A DNA stretch of 64,000 nucleotides from Actinoplanes nipponensis (GCF_016862275.1 NZ_BOMQ01000065.1:1-64000); one strand, 5' to 3'; numbered from the stretch's first letter, positions 42,238-50,640 are shown. Notes: generated from the sequence alone by a model not told the origin. Translations and numbers: made by a program.

Positions 42238-43731
42238 GTGCCGCACACCCTCGCGTCCCGGCCGCCGGCCGGCCTGCGGGTGCACCGGCTCAGCGACGCG
42301 GCGTTCGCCGCGCTGGGCGCGGGCCGCCCGGACGCCGCGACCGTCGACGAGCTGCGCCGCGCCCAGCTCAGCCGGCATCTGCTGCTGCTCCGGGAGATCA
42401 ACGCGGCCGTGCCGGTCCCCGGGTACGCGGCCCTGGTGGCGGCCGAACGGCAGGATCCGGCGCGAGTCCGGGCGCTGCTGGCCCGTCCACTGGTCGGCGT
42501 GTGGGCCACCCGCTGCCTGACCGCCCTGCGCGCCGGCGCGTCCCGGGCCGAGGTGCCCCTGGGCCACCTGGCCGCGCTCACCGGCGACGCCGGGCCGGCG
42601 ACCCCGCCGCTCACCGCCGCCCACGACGGCCTGTCGATCTCGGTACGCGTCGAGGACCGCGACCCGCTGCGGGCCGGGCTGGGGCTCACCCCGGCTCCCA
42701 CGCTCACCCCGGCCGAACGGGACCGCTGGCAGCAGACCCTGACCGGCGCCTGGCGCCCGCTGGTCGAGCGGCTCCGCCCGGACGCCGAGGTGCTGGCCGC
42801 CGTCCTGGACTGCGTCGTGCCGGTCCGGACCGATCCGGCCGCCCGCGGCATCAGCGCCACCTCGGCGGACGCGTTCGGCGCGGTGGCGATGTCCGAGCCG
42901 GCCGACGCCACCGCCCTCGCGGTCGGCCTGCTGCACGAGACCCGGCACAGCCTGCTGAACGCCGTGCAGTACCTCTTCGACCTGCACGAGCAGCCGGACC
43001 GGCTGGGCTACTCGCCGTGGCGCGACGACCCCCGCCCGGCCGCCGGCATCCTGCACGGCGCGTACGCCTACCTGACCGTCACCCGGTTCTGGCGGTCCCG
43101 GCGCGCGGATCCCGTGGCGGCGTTCGAGTTCGCCCGCTGGCGCGCGGCGGTCCACACCGCGGCGAGCGACCTCCTCGCCGGGGGCACGCTGACCGCGGCC
43201 GGCACCCGGTTCGTGACCGCGCTGCGCGCCGAGGTGGAACCGTGGCTGGCCGAGCCGCTGCCGGCCGGGGTCGCCCGGCTGGCCGCCGGGGCCAACGCCG
43301 ATCACCGACTGCGCTGGCGGCTGCGCAACCGGCACGTGTCACCCGGGGACGCCCGGTTGCTCGCGGACGCCTGGACGCAGGGCCGGCCCGCGCCCCGGAT
43401 CACCTCCGAGCTGCGTGCGGCCCCGCGGCGGGCGCTGGAGGCCAGCAGCCGGCTCGACCTCGTCCACGCCACGCTGCGCGGGCAGCCCGCGCCGGGCAGT
43501 ACGCCCGCAGGCGACCTGGCCTACCTGCGGGGGGACCCGGCGGCGGCGCTGCGGGCGTACCGGGAAAGGGTGGTCGCGGACGCCGGGGACGACGCGGCCT
43601 GGGCCGGTCTCGCCCTGGCCGGCGGGCCCGCCGCGGTGCGCGACACACCGGAGGTGGTCGCGGCCGCCTACCGCGCGCTGGACGTCCCGGGCGCCGACCC
43701 GCTGGCCCTGGCCGGCTGGCTTTCTTCCTGA
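42238..43731 (+). CDS. HEXXH-motif protein of the FxSxx-COOH peptide system
   Basis: 497 aa from the GTG at 42238 (VPHTLASRPPAG). The signature LLHETRHSLLNAVQYLFDLH contains HEXXH and the family helix around it. The family is the HEXXH motif domain found fused to, or beside, FxsB maturases. The rest is mostly alpha-helical, with a repeat-like C-terminal half rich in Arg/Ala (ASDLLAGGTLTAAGTRF, AAALRAYRERVVADAG). It directly follows the FxSxx precursor and precedes the GGDEF-EAL gene by 56 bases. Predicted to act on the precursor peptide, possibly as the second modification or proteolytic step; the exact chemistry is not established. Confidence 0.82.
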   Translation: MPHTLASRPPAGLRVHRLSDAAFAALGAGRPDAATVDELRRAQLSRHLLLLREINAAVPVPGYAALVAAERQDPARVRALLARPLVGVWATRCLTALRAGASRAEVPLGHLAALTGDAGPATPPLTAAHDGLSISVRVEDRDPLRAGLGLTPAPTLTPAERDRWQQTLTGAWRPLVERLRPDAEVLAAVLDCVVPVRTDPAARGISATSADAFGAVAMSEPADATALAVGLLHETRHSLLNAVQYLFDLHEQPDRLGYSPWRDDPRPAAGILHGAYAYLTVTRFWRSRRADPVAAFEFARWRAAVHTAASDLLAGGTLTAAGTRFVTALRAEVEPWLAEPLPAGVARLAAGANADHRLRWRLRNRHVSPGDARLLADAWTQGRPAPRITSELRAAPRRALEASSRLDLVHATLRGQPAPGSTPAGDLAYLRGDPAAALRAYRERVVADAGDDAAWAGLALAGGPAAVRDTPEVVAAAYRALDVPGADPLALAGWLSS

Positions 43732-43787
43732 GGTTCGCTCAGGTCCGCCGCCGCCGCACCGATGGGTGCCCCTGTCGGAGGTGAGTC

Positions 43788-45455
43788 ATGGGTCGGACCG
43801 GGAAGACCATGGATCGTGTGCGTCGCGGTGTCGACGGCACCATGATCTTCACGTCGCTGTCGCTGCTCGCGTGGCCGGTGATGGCCGCGGGCCCCGCCGG
43901 CGTGCTCGCCGGCGGCCTCGCCGTGCTGCTCCTGGGCGTGGGCGTGATCGTCCTGGCCGGACGCCGGCCGCTGCTGCAGTACGTCCCCGTCGCCGCCGCC
44001 GTCCTGGTGGCCGCCTACCGGGTGGCCCGGCACGGCGTCGCCGACCGGCCGCTGACCTGGCTCGTCCTGGGCGTCGCGGCGATCATCCTGCTCCGCCAGT
44101 TCCTCGGCGCGCGGACCAACGAGGGCCTGGTCCGCGACCTCACCCGGCAGCGGGCCCAGCTGGCCCGGCAGGCGTTCCGCGACCCGCTCACCGAGCTCGG
44201 CAACCGCAAGCTGTTCATGGACCACGCCACCGACGCCCTCGCGGACGCCGACGACACCACGACCGCCGTGATCCTGTTCGACCTCGACGGGTTCAAGCAG
44301 GTCAACGACACGTACGGGCACGCCACCGGCGACGAGCTGCTGCGGACCGCGGCGGAACGGCTCAGCGCGAACGTCCGGACCAACGACACCGTGTCCCGCC
44401 TCGGCGGCGACGAGTTCGTGGTGCTGCTGCCCCGCCTGGTGGACGAGCGCATCGCCGACACCGTCGCGGCCCGCATCCTGCGCGACCTGGCCCAGCCGCT
44501 GGTGGTCGGCGACACCGTGCTGACCATCCCGGCCAGCGCCGGCATCGCCCTGACCAAGGGCAGCGGCACCGCCGTGGACGACGTGATGCGCGAGGCCGAC
44601 CTGGCCCTGTACCAGGCGAAGGCCGAGGGCAAGGGCGTCGCCCGGCGGTTCGACCCGACCCAGTTCGCCGCGGCCGAGCAGCGCCGCCGCGAGGAGGCGG
44701 ACCTGTGCCGCGCCCTCGACGACGGCGAGTTCGAGGTGTACTACCAGCCGATCGTCGACCTGGACGGCGAACGCACGGTCGGCGTCGAGGCGCTGGTCCG
44801 GTGGAACCACCGGGAGCGGGGCATGCTCCCGCCGGCCGCCTTCCTCGACATGGCCGAGACGCTGGGCCTGCTGCCCCGGCTCGGCGGCTGGGTGCTCGAG
44901 GAGGCCTGCCGGCAGGCCGCGGTGTGGCAGGCCCAGGCCCCCGGCTTCGAGCTCAACGTCAACCTGTCGGCCAGCCAGCTCGGCAACCCGGCGCTGATCG
45001 ACGAGGTCCGCGCCGTGCTGGAGCGCACCGGCCTGCCGCCCGCGCTGCTGGTGCTGGAGCTGACCGAGTCGGTGGCGCTGGTCGACCTCATCGAGTCGGC
45101 CCGGGTGCTGGGCGCGCTCAAGCAGCTCGGCGTGCGGATCGCGCTGGACGACTTCGGCACCGGCTTCTCGTCGCTGAGCCACCTCGGCACCCTGCCCGTC
45201 GACGTCGTGAAGATCGACAAGTCGTTCGTGCAGGCCATGCAGGAGAGCAACGGGGCGTCGGTGGCCGAGGCGGTGCTCCAGATCGCCCGGACGTTCCGCC
45301 TGGCGCCGGTCGCCGAGGGCGTCGAGGACGCGACCCAGGCCAGCCGGCTGCGCGAGCTGGACTGCGCCCAGGCCCAGGGCTACCACTTCGCCCGGCCGAT
45401 GCCGGCCGTCGACCTGACCGCGTTGCTGACCCGCCAGGCGGCGCTGCCGGCCTGA
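43788..45455 (+). CDS. Membrane-bound GGDEF-EAL protein (c-di-GMP turnover)
   Basis: 555 aa. N-terminal membrane segments occupy about 20-100 (SLLAWPVMAAGPAGVLAGGL, AVLLLGVGVIVLAG, YVPVAAAVLVAAYRV, WLVLGVAAIILL). The GGDEF domain (about 125-285) has DPLTELGNRKLF, FDLDGFKQVNDTYGH and SRLGGDEFVVLLP, all intact. The EAL domain (about 300-545) has VYYQPIVDLDGERTVGVEAL, VNLSASQLG, LELTESVAL, LDDFGTGFSSLSHL and VVKIDKSFV. Both activities look possible, so net effect cannot be read. Start ATG has GGAGG eight bases upstream. Its end is one base from the convergent FxsT-like gene. It may be co-transcribed with the FxSxx genes. Confidence 0.9.
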   Translation: MGRTGKTMDRVRRGVDGTMIFTSLSLLAWPVMAAGPAGVLAGGLAVLLLGVGVIVLAGRRPLLQYVPVAAAVLVAAYRVARHGVADRPLTWLVLGVAAIILLRQFLGARTNEGLVRDLTRQRAQLARQAFRDPLTELGNRKLFMDHATDALADADDTTTAVILFDLDGFKQVNDTYGHATGDELLRTAAERLSANVRTNDTVSRLGGDEFVVLLPRLVDERIADTVAARILRDLAQPLVVGDTVLTIPASAGIALTKGSGTAVDDVMREADLALYQAKAEGKGVARRFDPTQFAAAEQRRREEADLCRALDDGEFEVYYQPIVDLDGERTVGVEALVRWNHRERGMLPPAAFLDMAETLGLLPRLGGWVLEEACRQAAVWQAQAPGFELNVNLSASQLGNPALIDEVRAVLERTGLPPALLVLELTESVALVDLIESARVLGALKQLGVRIALDDFGTGFSSLSHLGTLPVDVVKIDKSFVQAMQESNGASVAEAVLQIARTFRLAPVAEGVEDATQASRLRELDCAQAQGYHFARPMPAVDLTALLTRQAALPA

Positions 45456-45456
45456 G

Positions 45457-47943
45457 TCACAGCGGCGGCGGCTCGATCTCCGTCTCCAGGCGCCCGCCGG
45501 CCAGCGCGCGGGCGAGCAGCGGATGGCCCTCGCCGTACGCCTTCTGCAGCTCCTCGGCGGCGGCCTGCATCGACGGCTCGTCGCCGGCGTCCAGCGCGAC
45601 GTTGAACGCGCAGGCCAGGGTGTCCGGGTGCGCCGCGCCGCGCAGCGACCGGGAACGGGCGACGGTGTCCAGCGCGATCTCCCGGGCCTGCTGCGCCTCG
45701 CCCAGCGCCAGCAGATCCGCGGCCAGACCGTTCGCGCAGCTCAACGTGAACGGGTGATCCGCGCCGACGCTGCGCCGCAACCCGCCCAGCGCCTCGGCGT
45801 CGATCGTGCGGGCCTCGGCGTACCGGCCGGTGGCCCGCACCACCCCGGCCAGGTCGGCCGCCGCGGCCAGCGTGAACGGATGCTCCTCGCCCAGCACCGC
45901 GTGGTAGCGGGCCACCGCCCGCTCCAGCAGCCGGTGCGCCTCGTCGAGGTCGCCGTCCGCCCGGGCGCAGTTGGCCAGCGACACCAGCGCGCCCAGCGTC
46001 TCCACGTTCAGATCGCCGAACTTCTGCCTGTACAGCTCCGCGTTGGCCGCGGCGAGCTCGCGGGCCTGCGGCAGCCCGCGCCGGCGCGCCGCGATGGCCG
46101 CGAACCGCCCGGCCCACAACGCCATCGGATGGTCGGCGCCGAGCGCGTCGGCGTACCCGTTGGCCAGCAGCGCCGAGGCGCCGGCGTAGTCACCCAGCCC
46201 GACCAGGTCGAAGGCCAGCCCGGCCCGCGAGGACAGCGTCTCCGGATGACCCTCCACGAAGATCATCTGCCGGTGCCGGAGCACCTGCTCGTCGAGCGCC
46301 CGCGCCCCCCGGAAGTCGCCCAGCAGCCGCAGGTCGACGGCCAGGTTGTTGGCGCAGCGCAGGGCGGTCGGGAAGCTCTCGCCGAACAGCCGGCGGTAGC
46401 GCACCAGGTTGTCCGCGTCGAGCTGGCGGGCCTGCCCGAAGTGACCCTGGATCCGCAGGTCGGCGCCGACACTGTTGGCCGTGGCCAGGGTCGTCTCGTC
46501 GTCGCCGCCGAGCACCTCACGCTGCGAGCGCAGCGTCTGGGCGTTCAGGGACCGGGCGTCGGCCGTACGCCCCACCGCCCGCAACGCGTTGGCCAGGTGG
46601 AACGAAGCCAGGAGGGTCTGCTCGTCGGTCTCGCCGAGGCTGTCCCGCCAGCGCGCCACCGCCTGCGCCGCCAGGTCGCGGCTGGAGTCCCAGTCGCCGC
46701 GGGCGTACAGGAACCGGATGCAGTTGATGACCAGCTGGCGGATCTCCTCGGCGTCGGCGCCGAGCACGTCGGAGTGCACCAGGTGCGGGACGATCGCCGC
46801 GTACCGGGGCCAGTGGGCGGGGTTGTCCGGGTCGCCGGGATCGGCCGCGGCCAGCATGGCCCGCACCGAACGCAGCAGCGCGGCGTGCCGCTCCGAACTC
46901 AACTGCTGGCCCAGCATGCCCCGGACCAGCGGATGCACCAGCACGTTGTCGCCCGGCGGGTCCAGCTCGGCCAGCCCGTACCGGCCGGTCAGCCGCAGCG
47001 CCGCCTTGAGCCGCCGCTCGATGCGTACCGTGCGGGCCAGCTCCGGCGGCACCACGCCGCGCGCCGCCCAGAGCAGCTCCCACGACACCGGCGCGCTGGC
47101 CAGGAACGCGCACAGCTCGAGCAGCTGGAAGGCGGCCGGCGAGGTTTCCGCCAGCGCGTCCGCGGCCAGCCCCCAGGCCACCCGGATGGGCGTCGGGAAG
47201 GCCAGCTCGGCGGCCCGCCGCTGGTAGCGGCGCAGGTACTCGTCGACGCTCCAGCCCGTCGCCACCCGCACCGCGGCGGCCTGGTCCAGCGCCATGGGCA
47301 CGTCGTCGAGGCCCTCGGCCAGCCGCTCGGCCTCCGCGGCGGACAGCTCCGGGGAGCGCCGGCGCAGGAAGTCCACGCTGTCCGTCCGGTCGAACACCGG
47401 CACCGGCACCGCCTGGGCGACCTCCGAGGTCCACCGCGGATTGCGCGAGGTGACCAGCACGTGCCCGGCCCCGCTGGGCAGGTACGGCTTGATGTCCTCG
47501 GGCCGGTTCGCGTTCTCGAACACGACCAGCCAGTTCCGGTACGGCTCGCCCCGGCTGAGCGCGTCACGCACCGCGCCCAACGTACGGTTGATGTCGCGGG
47601 CCTCGGGCAGCCGCAGCTCGCTGGCCAGCCCGACCAGCGCGGCCCGCATGCCGGCGGTCTGCTCGGCCGGGATCCACCAGACCAGGTCGTAGGTGGCGGC
47701 GTAACGGTGGGCGTACTCCACGGCGAGCTGGGTGCGCCCGGTCCCGCCGAGCTGGTGCTCGGCGGCGGGCAGCAACACGACCGGCCCGGTGCCGAGCAGC
47801 CCGCGCACGTCGGCGAGCAGCCCCTCCCGGCCGATGAAACGCGGATTACGCGGCGGCAGCCCACCCCGGATCGGCACGCCGCCCTCCCCACTGGTGACTC
47901 GGCCATCTACTGTCGTTGTGCCGATTACCGTACGTGGAATCAT
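45457..47943 (-). CDS. fxsT: FxSxx-COOH system tetratricopeptide protein FxsT-like (NB-ARC + TPR)
   Basis: 828 aa. The N-terminus (GGLPPRNPRFIGREGLLADV) and LPAAEHQLGGTGRTQLAVEY, then YDLVWWIPAEQTAGMRA, are the FxsT NB-ARC-like pattern. The next helical half carries LVTSRNPRWTSEV and DDVPMALDQAAAV, and the last about 400 residues are tetratricopeptide repeats (LARALFNL-type A/L/G-rich helices, DEQTLLASFHLANALRAVG, HPFTLAAAADLAGVVRATGR). The P-loop lacks its Lys: GGTGRT instead of GGVGKT. ATG at 47943 is preferred; an in-frame start at 48003 would overlap the divergent STAS gene. FxsT proteins accompany FxSxx peptides. Confidence 0.82.
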   Translation of the reverse strand: MIPRTVIGTTTVDGRVTSGEGGVPIRGGLPPRNPRFIGREGLLADVRGLLGTGPVVLLPAAEHQLGGTGRTQLAVEYAHRYAATYDLVWWIPAEQTAGMRAALVGLASELRLPEARDINRTLGAVRDALSRGEPYRNWLVVFENANRPEDIKPYLPSGAGHVLVTSRNPRWTSEVAQAVPVPVFDRTDSVDFLRRRSPELSAAEAERLAEGLDDVPMALDQAAAVRVATGWSVDEYLRRYQRRAAELAFPTPIRVAWGLAADALAETSPAAFQLLELCAFLASAPVSWELLWAARGVVPPELARTVRIERRLKAALRLTGRYGLAELDPPGDNVLVHPLVRGMLGQQLSSERHAALLRSVRAMLAAADPGDPDNPAHWPRYAAIVPHLVHSDVLGADAEEIRQLVINCIRFLYARGDWDSSRDLAAQAVARWRDSLGETDEQTLLASFHLANALRAVGRTADARSLNAQTLRSQREVLGGDDETTLATANSVGADLRIQGHFGQARQLDADNLVRYRRLFGESFPTALRCANNLAVDLRLLGDFRGARALDEQVLRHRQMIFVEGHPETLSSRAGLAFDLVGLGDYAGASALLANGYADALGADHPMALWAGRFAAIAARRRGLPQARELAAANAELYRQKFGDLNVETLGALVSLANCARADGDLDEAHRLLERAVARYHAVLGEEHPFTLAAAADLAGVVRATGRYAEARTIDAEALGGLRRSVGADHPFTLSCANGLAADLLALGEAQQAREIALDTVARSRSLRGAAHPDTLACAFNVALDAGDEPSMQAAAEELQKAYGEGHPLLARALAGGRLETEIEPPPL

Positions 47944-47981
47944 CACCACAGCGGAAGCTTGCGCCGAACGGAAAGGACCCG

Positions 47982-48299
47982 GTGTCCGAGGAAGCCGTAA
48001 CAAGTCTCGACCGCGACGCCGACGTGGTCACCGTGCGCCTGCACGGGGAGATCGACGTCCTGACGGTCGATCAGGTCCGGGTCAGTCTGGTGGAGGCCCT
48101 GGAGGGCCGGCCCCGGGCGATCATCGTGGACCTGGCGGAGCTGTCCTTCATCGACTCGACCGGGCTGGGGGCGATCATCTTCGGCTTCCAGCGGGCGCGG
48201 GACGAGGGGGTGGAGTTCCGGCTGGCTCACCCCAGTCGGGGGGTACGGCAGATCCTGGTGCTCAGTGGGCTGCTGGAGGTCGTCGGGCTGACGGAGTGA
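47982..48299 (+). CDS. STAS-domain anti-sigma-factor antagonist
   Basis: 105 aa single STAS domain. Visible motif: HGEIDVLTVDQVRVSLVEAL and DLAELSFIDSTGLGAIIFGF with the phospho-acceptor Ser in DSTG. The fold length is standard (about 100-115). Such proteins, when dephosphorylated by SpoIIE-type phosphatases, bind anti-sigma kinases and release a sigma factor. GTG at 47982 with AAAGGAC upstream. Divergent from the FxsT-like gene (38-base gap). The 3' side opens into the repeat region. Confidence 0.9.
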   Translation: MSEEAVTSLDRDADVVTVRLHGEIDVLTVDQVRVSLVEALEGRPRAIIVDLAELSFIDSTGLGAIIFGFQRARDEGVEFRLAHPSRGVRQILVLSGLLEVVGLTE

Positions 48300-48409
48300 C
48301 GAGGGTGCTTCGGGTCGGTGCGGTGGCTGACTCGCCCGGCTCGTCCCGCCCTTTGATCCGGGCCGTGGCGCCGCGCTGCATCCCGGACAGCTCAGCGCTC
48401 GTTACCTCA

Positions 48410-48866
48410 GATCTTGTTGAGCTGGGGCCCGCTCCGGCTATCCAACTTCACAAGATTCGCCCAGGCCGATCCGTGGCAACGTCCCCGCGGCGCGGCGCCG
48501 CGCGGCGCGGCGCGGCGCGGCTCACCGCATCGCCGGCGCGCGACCTCCCCAGCTACCGATCTTGTTGAGCGACGGCCCGCTCCGTCCGGCTTACTCCTCA
48601 AGATCTCGCTCACAGGAACACGCACGTGAGCCGCGCTGCACGTAGACCCCCCGGATCTTGGTGAGCCGCAGCCCGCCCGTCCCGATGTTGTTGAGCTACG
48701 GCCTGCTCCGCCTACCCGGCTTCACAAGATCCGCGAGCTGACCCGCAGCCGCGCCCCACCAACCGCACGACAGCGCCCCACAGCCCAGCCCCACCCCTCC
48801 CAGCACCGAGACAGCCACGATCTTGTTAAGCCGCAGCCCACTCGGCCCGCCCCGCTCCACAAGATT
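48410..48866. repeat. Four 48-bp inverted-repeat elements (48410, 48558, 48684, 48819)
   Basis: Copies occupy 48410-48457, 48558-48605, 48684-48731 and 48819-48866, each exactly 48 bp. Each starts with GATCTTGTTGAGC (or G/A variants) and ends with a near-complement such as CTTCACAAGATC/T or CTCCACAAGATT. Many share a central GGCCCGCTCCG core. Arms pair over about 10 of 12 bases, giving a stem with a 24-base GC-rich loop. Gaps between copies are 78-100 bases. They look like a family of small dispersed palindromes (REP/MITE-like). Confidence 0.85.
48486..48520 (+). repeat. Tandem CGCGG pentamer tract
   Basis: Seven consecutive 5-bp units, six of them CGCGG and one CGCCG. It lies between the first and second 48-bp elements and is a simple-sequence slippage tract. 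Confidence 0.7.
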
Positions 48867-48969
48867 CCCGAGCCGACCCGCGGCCGCGTCCACCGACCGC
48901 ACGACACCTCGCGCACAGCTCAGTGCACAGCTCGCCCGCCTTGACCTCTTGCTCGACCCGCCCGCCGCC

Positions 48970-49118
48970 TGGCCGCCTGCCCCCTGCCTGCCCCTGCCTG
49001 CCTGCCCTCCCTGCCTGCCCTGCCCGCCCTGCGTGCCTGCCCTCCCTGCCTGCCCTGCCTGCCTGCCTGCCCTGCCTGCCTGCCTGCCCTGCCTGCCTGC
49101 CCTGCCTCCTGCCCCCTG
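48970..49118 (+). repeat. CCTG-type simple-sequence tract
   Basis: About 150 bases dominated by CCTGCCTG and TGCCCTGCC-like runs on the + strand (CAGG on the other). It produces artefactual Gln/Gly/Arg-rich open frames. It directly precedes the interrupted 48-bp-type element and the IS30 insertion, and is prone to slippage. Confidence 0.75.
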
Positions 49119-49150
49119 CCCGATCTTGTTGAGCCGTAGCACGCCCGCTT

Positions 49151-50228
49151 GGGCTCAACTGGTGGTTGCAACACCGAGTAGTTCGGCCATCTTCTCAGCG
49201 GGGTTGGCCCAGCCCAAGGTTTGCCGGGGACGGCCGTTGAGTTCGTCAGCGACCTGGTCCAGGCCGGCCTGGTCGATGGTGGTGAAGTCGAAGCGGCCTT
49301 TCGAGAAGTACTGCCGCAACAACCCGTTGGTGTTCTCGTTCGACCCCCGCTGCCAGGGCGAGTGCGGGTCACAGAAGTAGACCGGGCAGTCGGTGGCCAG
49401 GCTGAACCGGTGGTGGGCGGCCATCTCCGAACCTTGGTCCCAGGTCAGCGACGCCCGCAGCCGCGCCGGCAGCCGGCCCATCGCCTCCGACAACCGGGCA
49501 ACGACATGTTCGGAGACCTTGCCCTCGGGTAGCCCGACCAGGATGACGAACCGGGTGGCCCGTGCCACCAGGGTGGCGATCGCCGAGTTCAGCCCACCGC
49601 GGCGGGTGCCCTCGAGCAGGTCACCTTCCCAGTGCCCGGGCACCGCCCGATCGCAGGCCTCGGCCGGCCGGGCGCTGATGTTCAGGCCCAGCCACGGCCG
49701 CGATGAACGGATAGCCCCCGCGACAGCGGGCCGGGCTCTGCGGGTTGCCCGCCCGGACCGCAGGGCCACCTGCCGGGACAGATCAGCGCGCAGATTCCCG
49801 CGGGCCTGCAGATAGATAGCCTGGTAGATCGTCTCGTGCGACACATGCCACTCCGGGTGTTCGGGATGCTCGATCCGTAGCCAAGCGGCGATCTGCTGCG
49901 GCGACCACCGCCGGCGCAACCCGGCCAGAACCAGGTCCCGCAACACCGGATCGGTCGCCAGCCGGGCAACCCGACGCGGCCGGCGATGCCGTAACCAGCA
50001 CGCCCAGTCCGCCGCCGAGGGCAGATACCGCTGACCGTACTTCTCGAACCAGGCCACCTCCCGCGACACCGTCGAGGGCGCCCGCTCCAGACACCGGGCA
50101 ATCTGCCGAATCGACTCACCCGCCGCCCGGCCCAACCCGATCCGTTCCCGCTCCCACACAGACAACCTCTTCGCCACAACCCACTCCTAGCTGCAGAAAC
50201 GCGGGTGTTGCAACCAGACCTTGAAATC
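49151..50228 (-). mobile_element. IS30-family insertion sequence, about 1.08 kb
   Basis: A single transposase gene nearly fills the element. The ends share TGGTTGCAACACC as inverted repeats (49162-49174, and its complement near 50203-50215), with weaker matching outside (TCAA at both ends), as in other IS30 members. The exact boundaries and target-site duplication cannot be fixed by eye; 49151 and 50228 are estimates. Confidence 0.75.
49155..50177 (-). CDS. IS30-family transposase
   Basis: 340 aa, full length and apparently intact. The N-terminal helix-turn-helix is SIRQIARCLERAPSTVSREV, which binds the ends. The DDE catalytic domain has PGHWEGDLLEG (first Asp), LTWDQGSEM (second Asp), and HSPWQRGSNENTNGLLRQYF (catalytic Glu). 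It is the right length for the family (about 330-390). GTG start at 50177 has GGAGTGGGTT upstream. The gene should allow cut-and-paste or copy-type movement of the element. Confidence 0.95.
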   Translation of the reverse strand: MAKRLSVWERERIGLGRAAGESIRQIARCLERAPSTVSREVAWFEKYGQRYLPSAADWACWLRHRRPRRVARLATDPVLRDLVLAGLRRRWSPQQIAAWLRIEHPEHPEWHVSHETIYQAIYLQARGNLRADLSRQVALRSGRATRRARPAVAGAIRSSRPWLGLNISARPAEACDRAVPGHWEGDLLEGTRRGGLNSAIATLVARATRFVILVGLPEGKVSEHVVARLSEAMGRLPARLRASLTWDQGSEMAAHHRFSLATDCPVYFCDPHSPWQRGSNENTNGLLRQYFSKGRFDFTTIDQAGLDQVADELNGRPRQTLGWANPAEKMAELLGVATTS

Positions 50229-50332
50229 GCCCCGGCCCACCCCACTCCACAAGATCCCTAAGGCCGACCAGCAGCCCCCACGCGAATCGCACAGCGCCCC
50301 ACCGCACCACACGCACAGCCGACCTCCGCCCC

Positions 50333-50380
50333 GATCTTGTGAAGGGAGGGCCCGCTCCGCCCCACCAACTTCACAAGATT
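50333..50380. repeat. 48-bp inverted-repeat element, copy right of the IS
   Basis: GATCTTGTGAAGG at the left and CTTCACAAGATT at the right end: here the arms are almost perfectly complementary (CTTCACAAGATT is the reverse complement of AATCTTGTGAAG). The middle has GGCCCGCTCCG, the core shared with the copies at 48410 and 48558. Exactly 48 bp. Confidence 0.85.
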
Positions 50381-50394
50381 CGCCGGAGGCGGAG

Positions 50395-50640
50395 GCGAAG
50401 GAAGGCGGACGGCGACGGCAGACGGCGGCGGGCGCAGACAGCGGACAACGGACAGCGCAAGGCGGACGGCGCAAGGTGGACGGCGGCGGCGGACAGCGAC
50501 GGCGGACAGCGACGGCGGACAGCGGCGGCGGCGGCGGACGGCGGCGGCGGCGGACGGCGGCGGCGGCGGCGGACGGCGGCGGCGGACGGCGGCGGCGGAC
50601 AGCAGAGAGCGAAGGGCGCACCGCCCCGAACGCACGGCGG
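50395..50640. repeat. GGC/GGA triplet-type repeat tract
   Basis: About 245 bases of interspersed GGCGGCGGA and GACGGCG-like units on the + strand. Several units (GGCGGACGGCGGCGG) recur imperfectly. It generates artefactual open frames on both strands (Gly/Arg or Ala/Pro-rich). Non-coding simple sequence. Confidence 0.7.

Larger units (their letters stand above)
48300..49121. other. Gene-poor repeat field upstream of the IS30 element
   Basis: No credible coding sequence; the open frames here read through simple repeats and lack starts or family features. It holds four complete 48-bp inverted-repeat elements and one half copy (GATCTTGGTGAGC at 48654), a tandem CGCGG tract and a CCTG-type simple repeat. 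It probably acts as a dispersed-repeat landing zone rather than regulatory DNA, although promoters cannot be excluded. Confidence 0.7.
49122..50256. repeat. 48-bp-type element interrupted by the IS30 insertion
   Basis: GATCTTGTTGAGC at 49122-49134 is a left arm. The matching right arm CTCCACAAGATC occurs at 50245-50256, after the transposon. Flanks of the right arm (CGGCCCACCCCACTCC) match the element at 48819 (CGGCCCGCCCCGCTCC). This suggests that the insertion split a pre-existing repeat copy. The internal junctions are approximate, and left and right parts sum to a little more than 48 bp. Confidence 0.55.

Noticed and set aside
42238-43731. HEXXH protein as a generic secreted zinc protease
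   Set aside because: No signal peptide, and its position right after an FxSxx precursor and its helical surroundings fit the HEXXH peptide-modification family better.
48823-49380. 185-aa Cys/Pro/Leu-rich frame on the + strand
   Set aside because: It reads through the CCTG simple repeat and the end of the transposase; the composition is an artefact of the repeat.
48410-50380. 48-bp elements as integron attC sites or a CRISPR array
   Set aside because: No integrase, no cassettes, and no regular repeat-spacer pattern; the elements are themselves the whole unit with unequal gaps.
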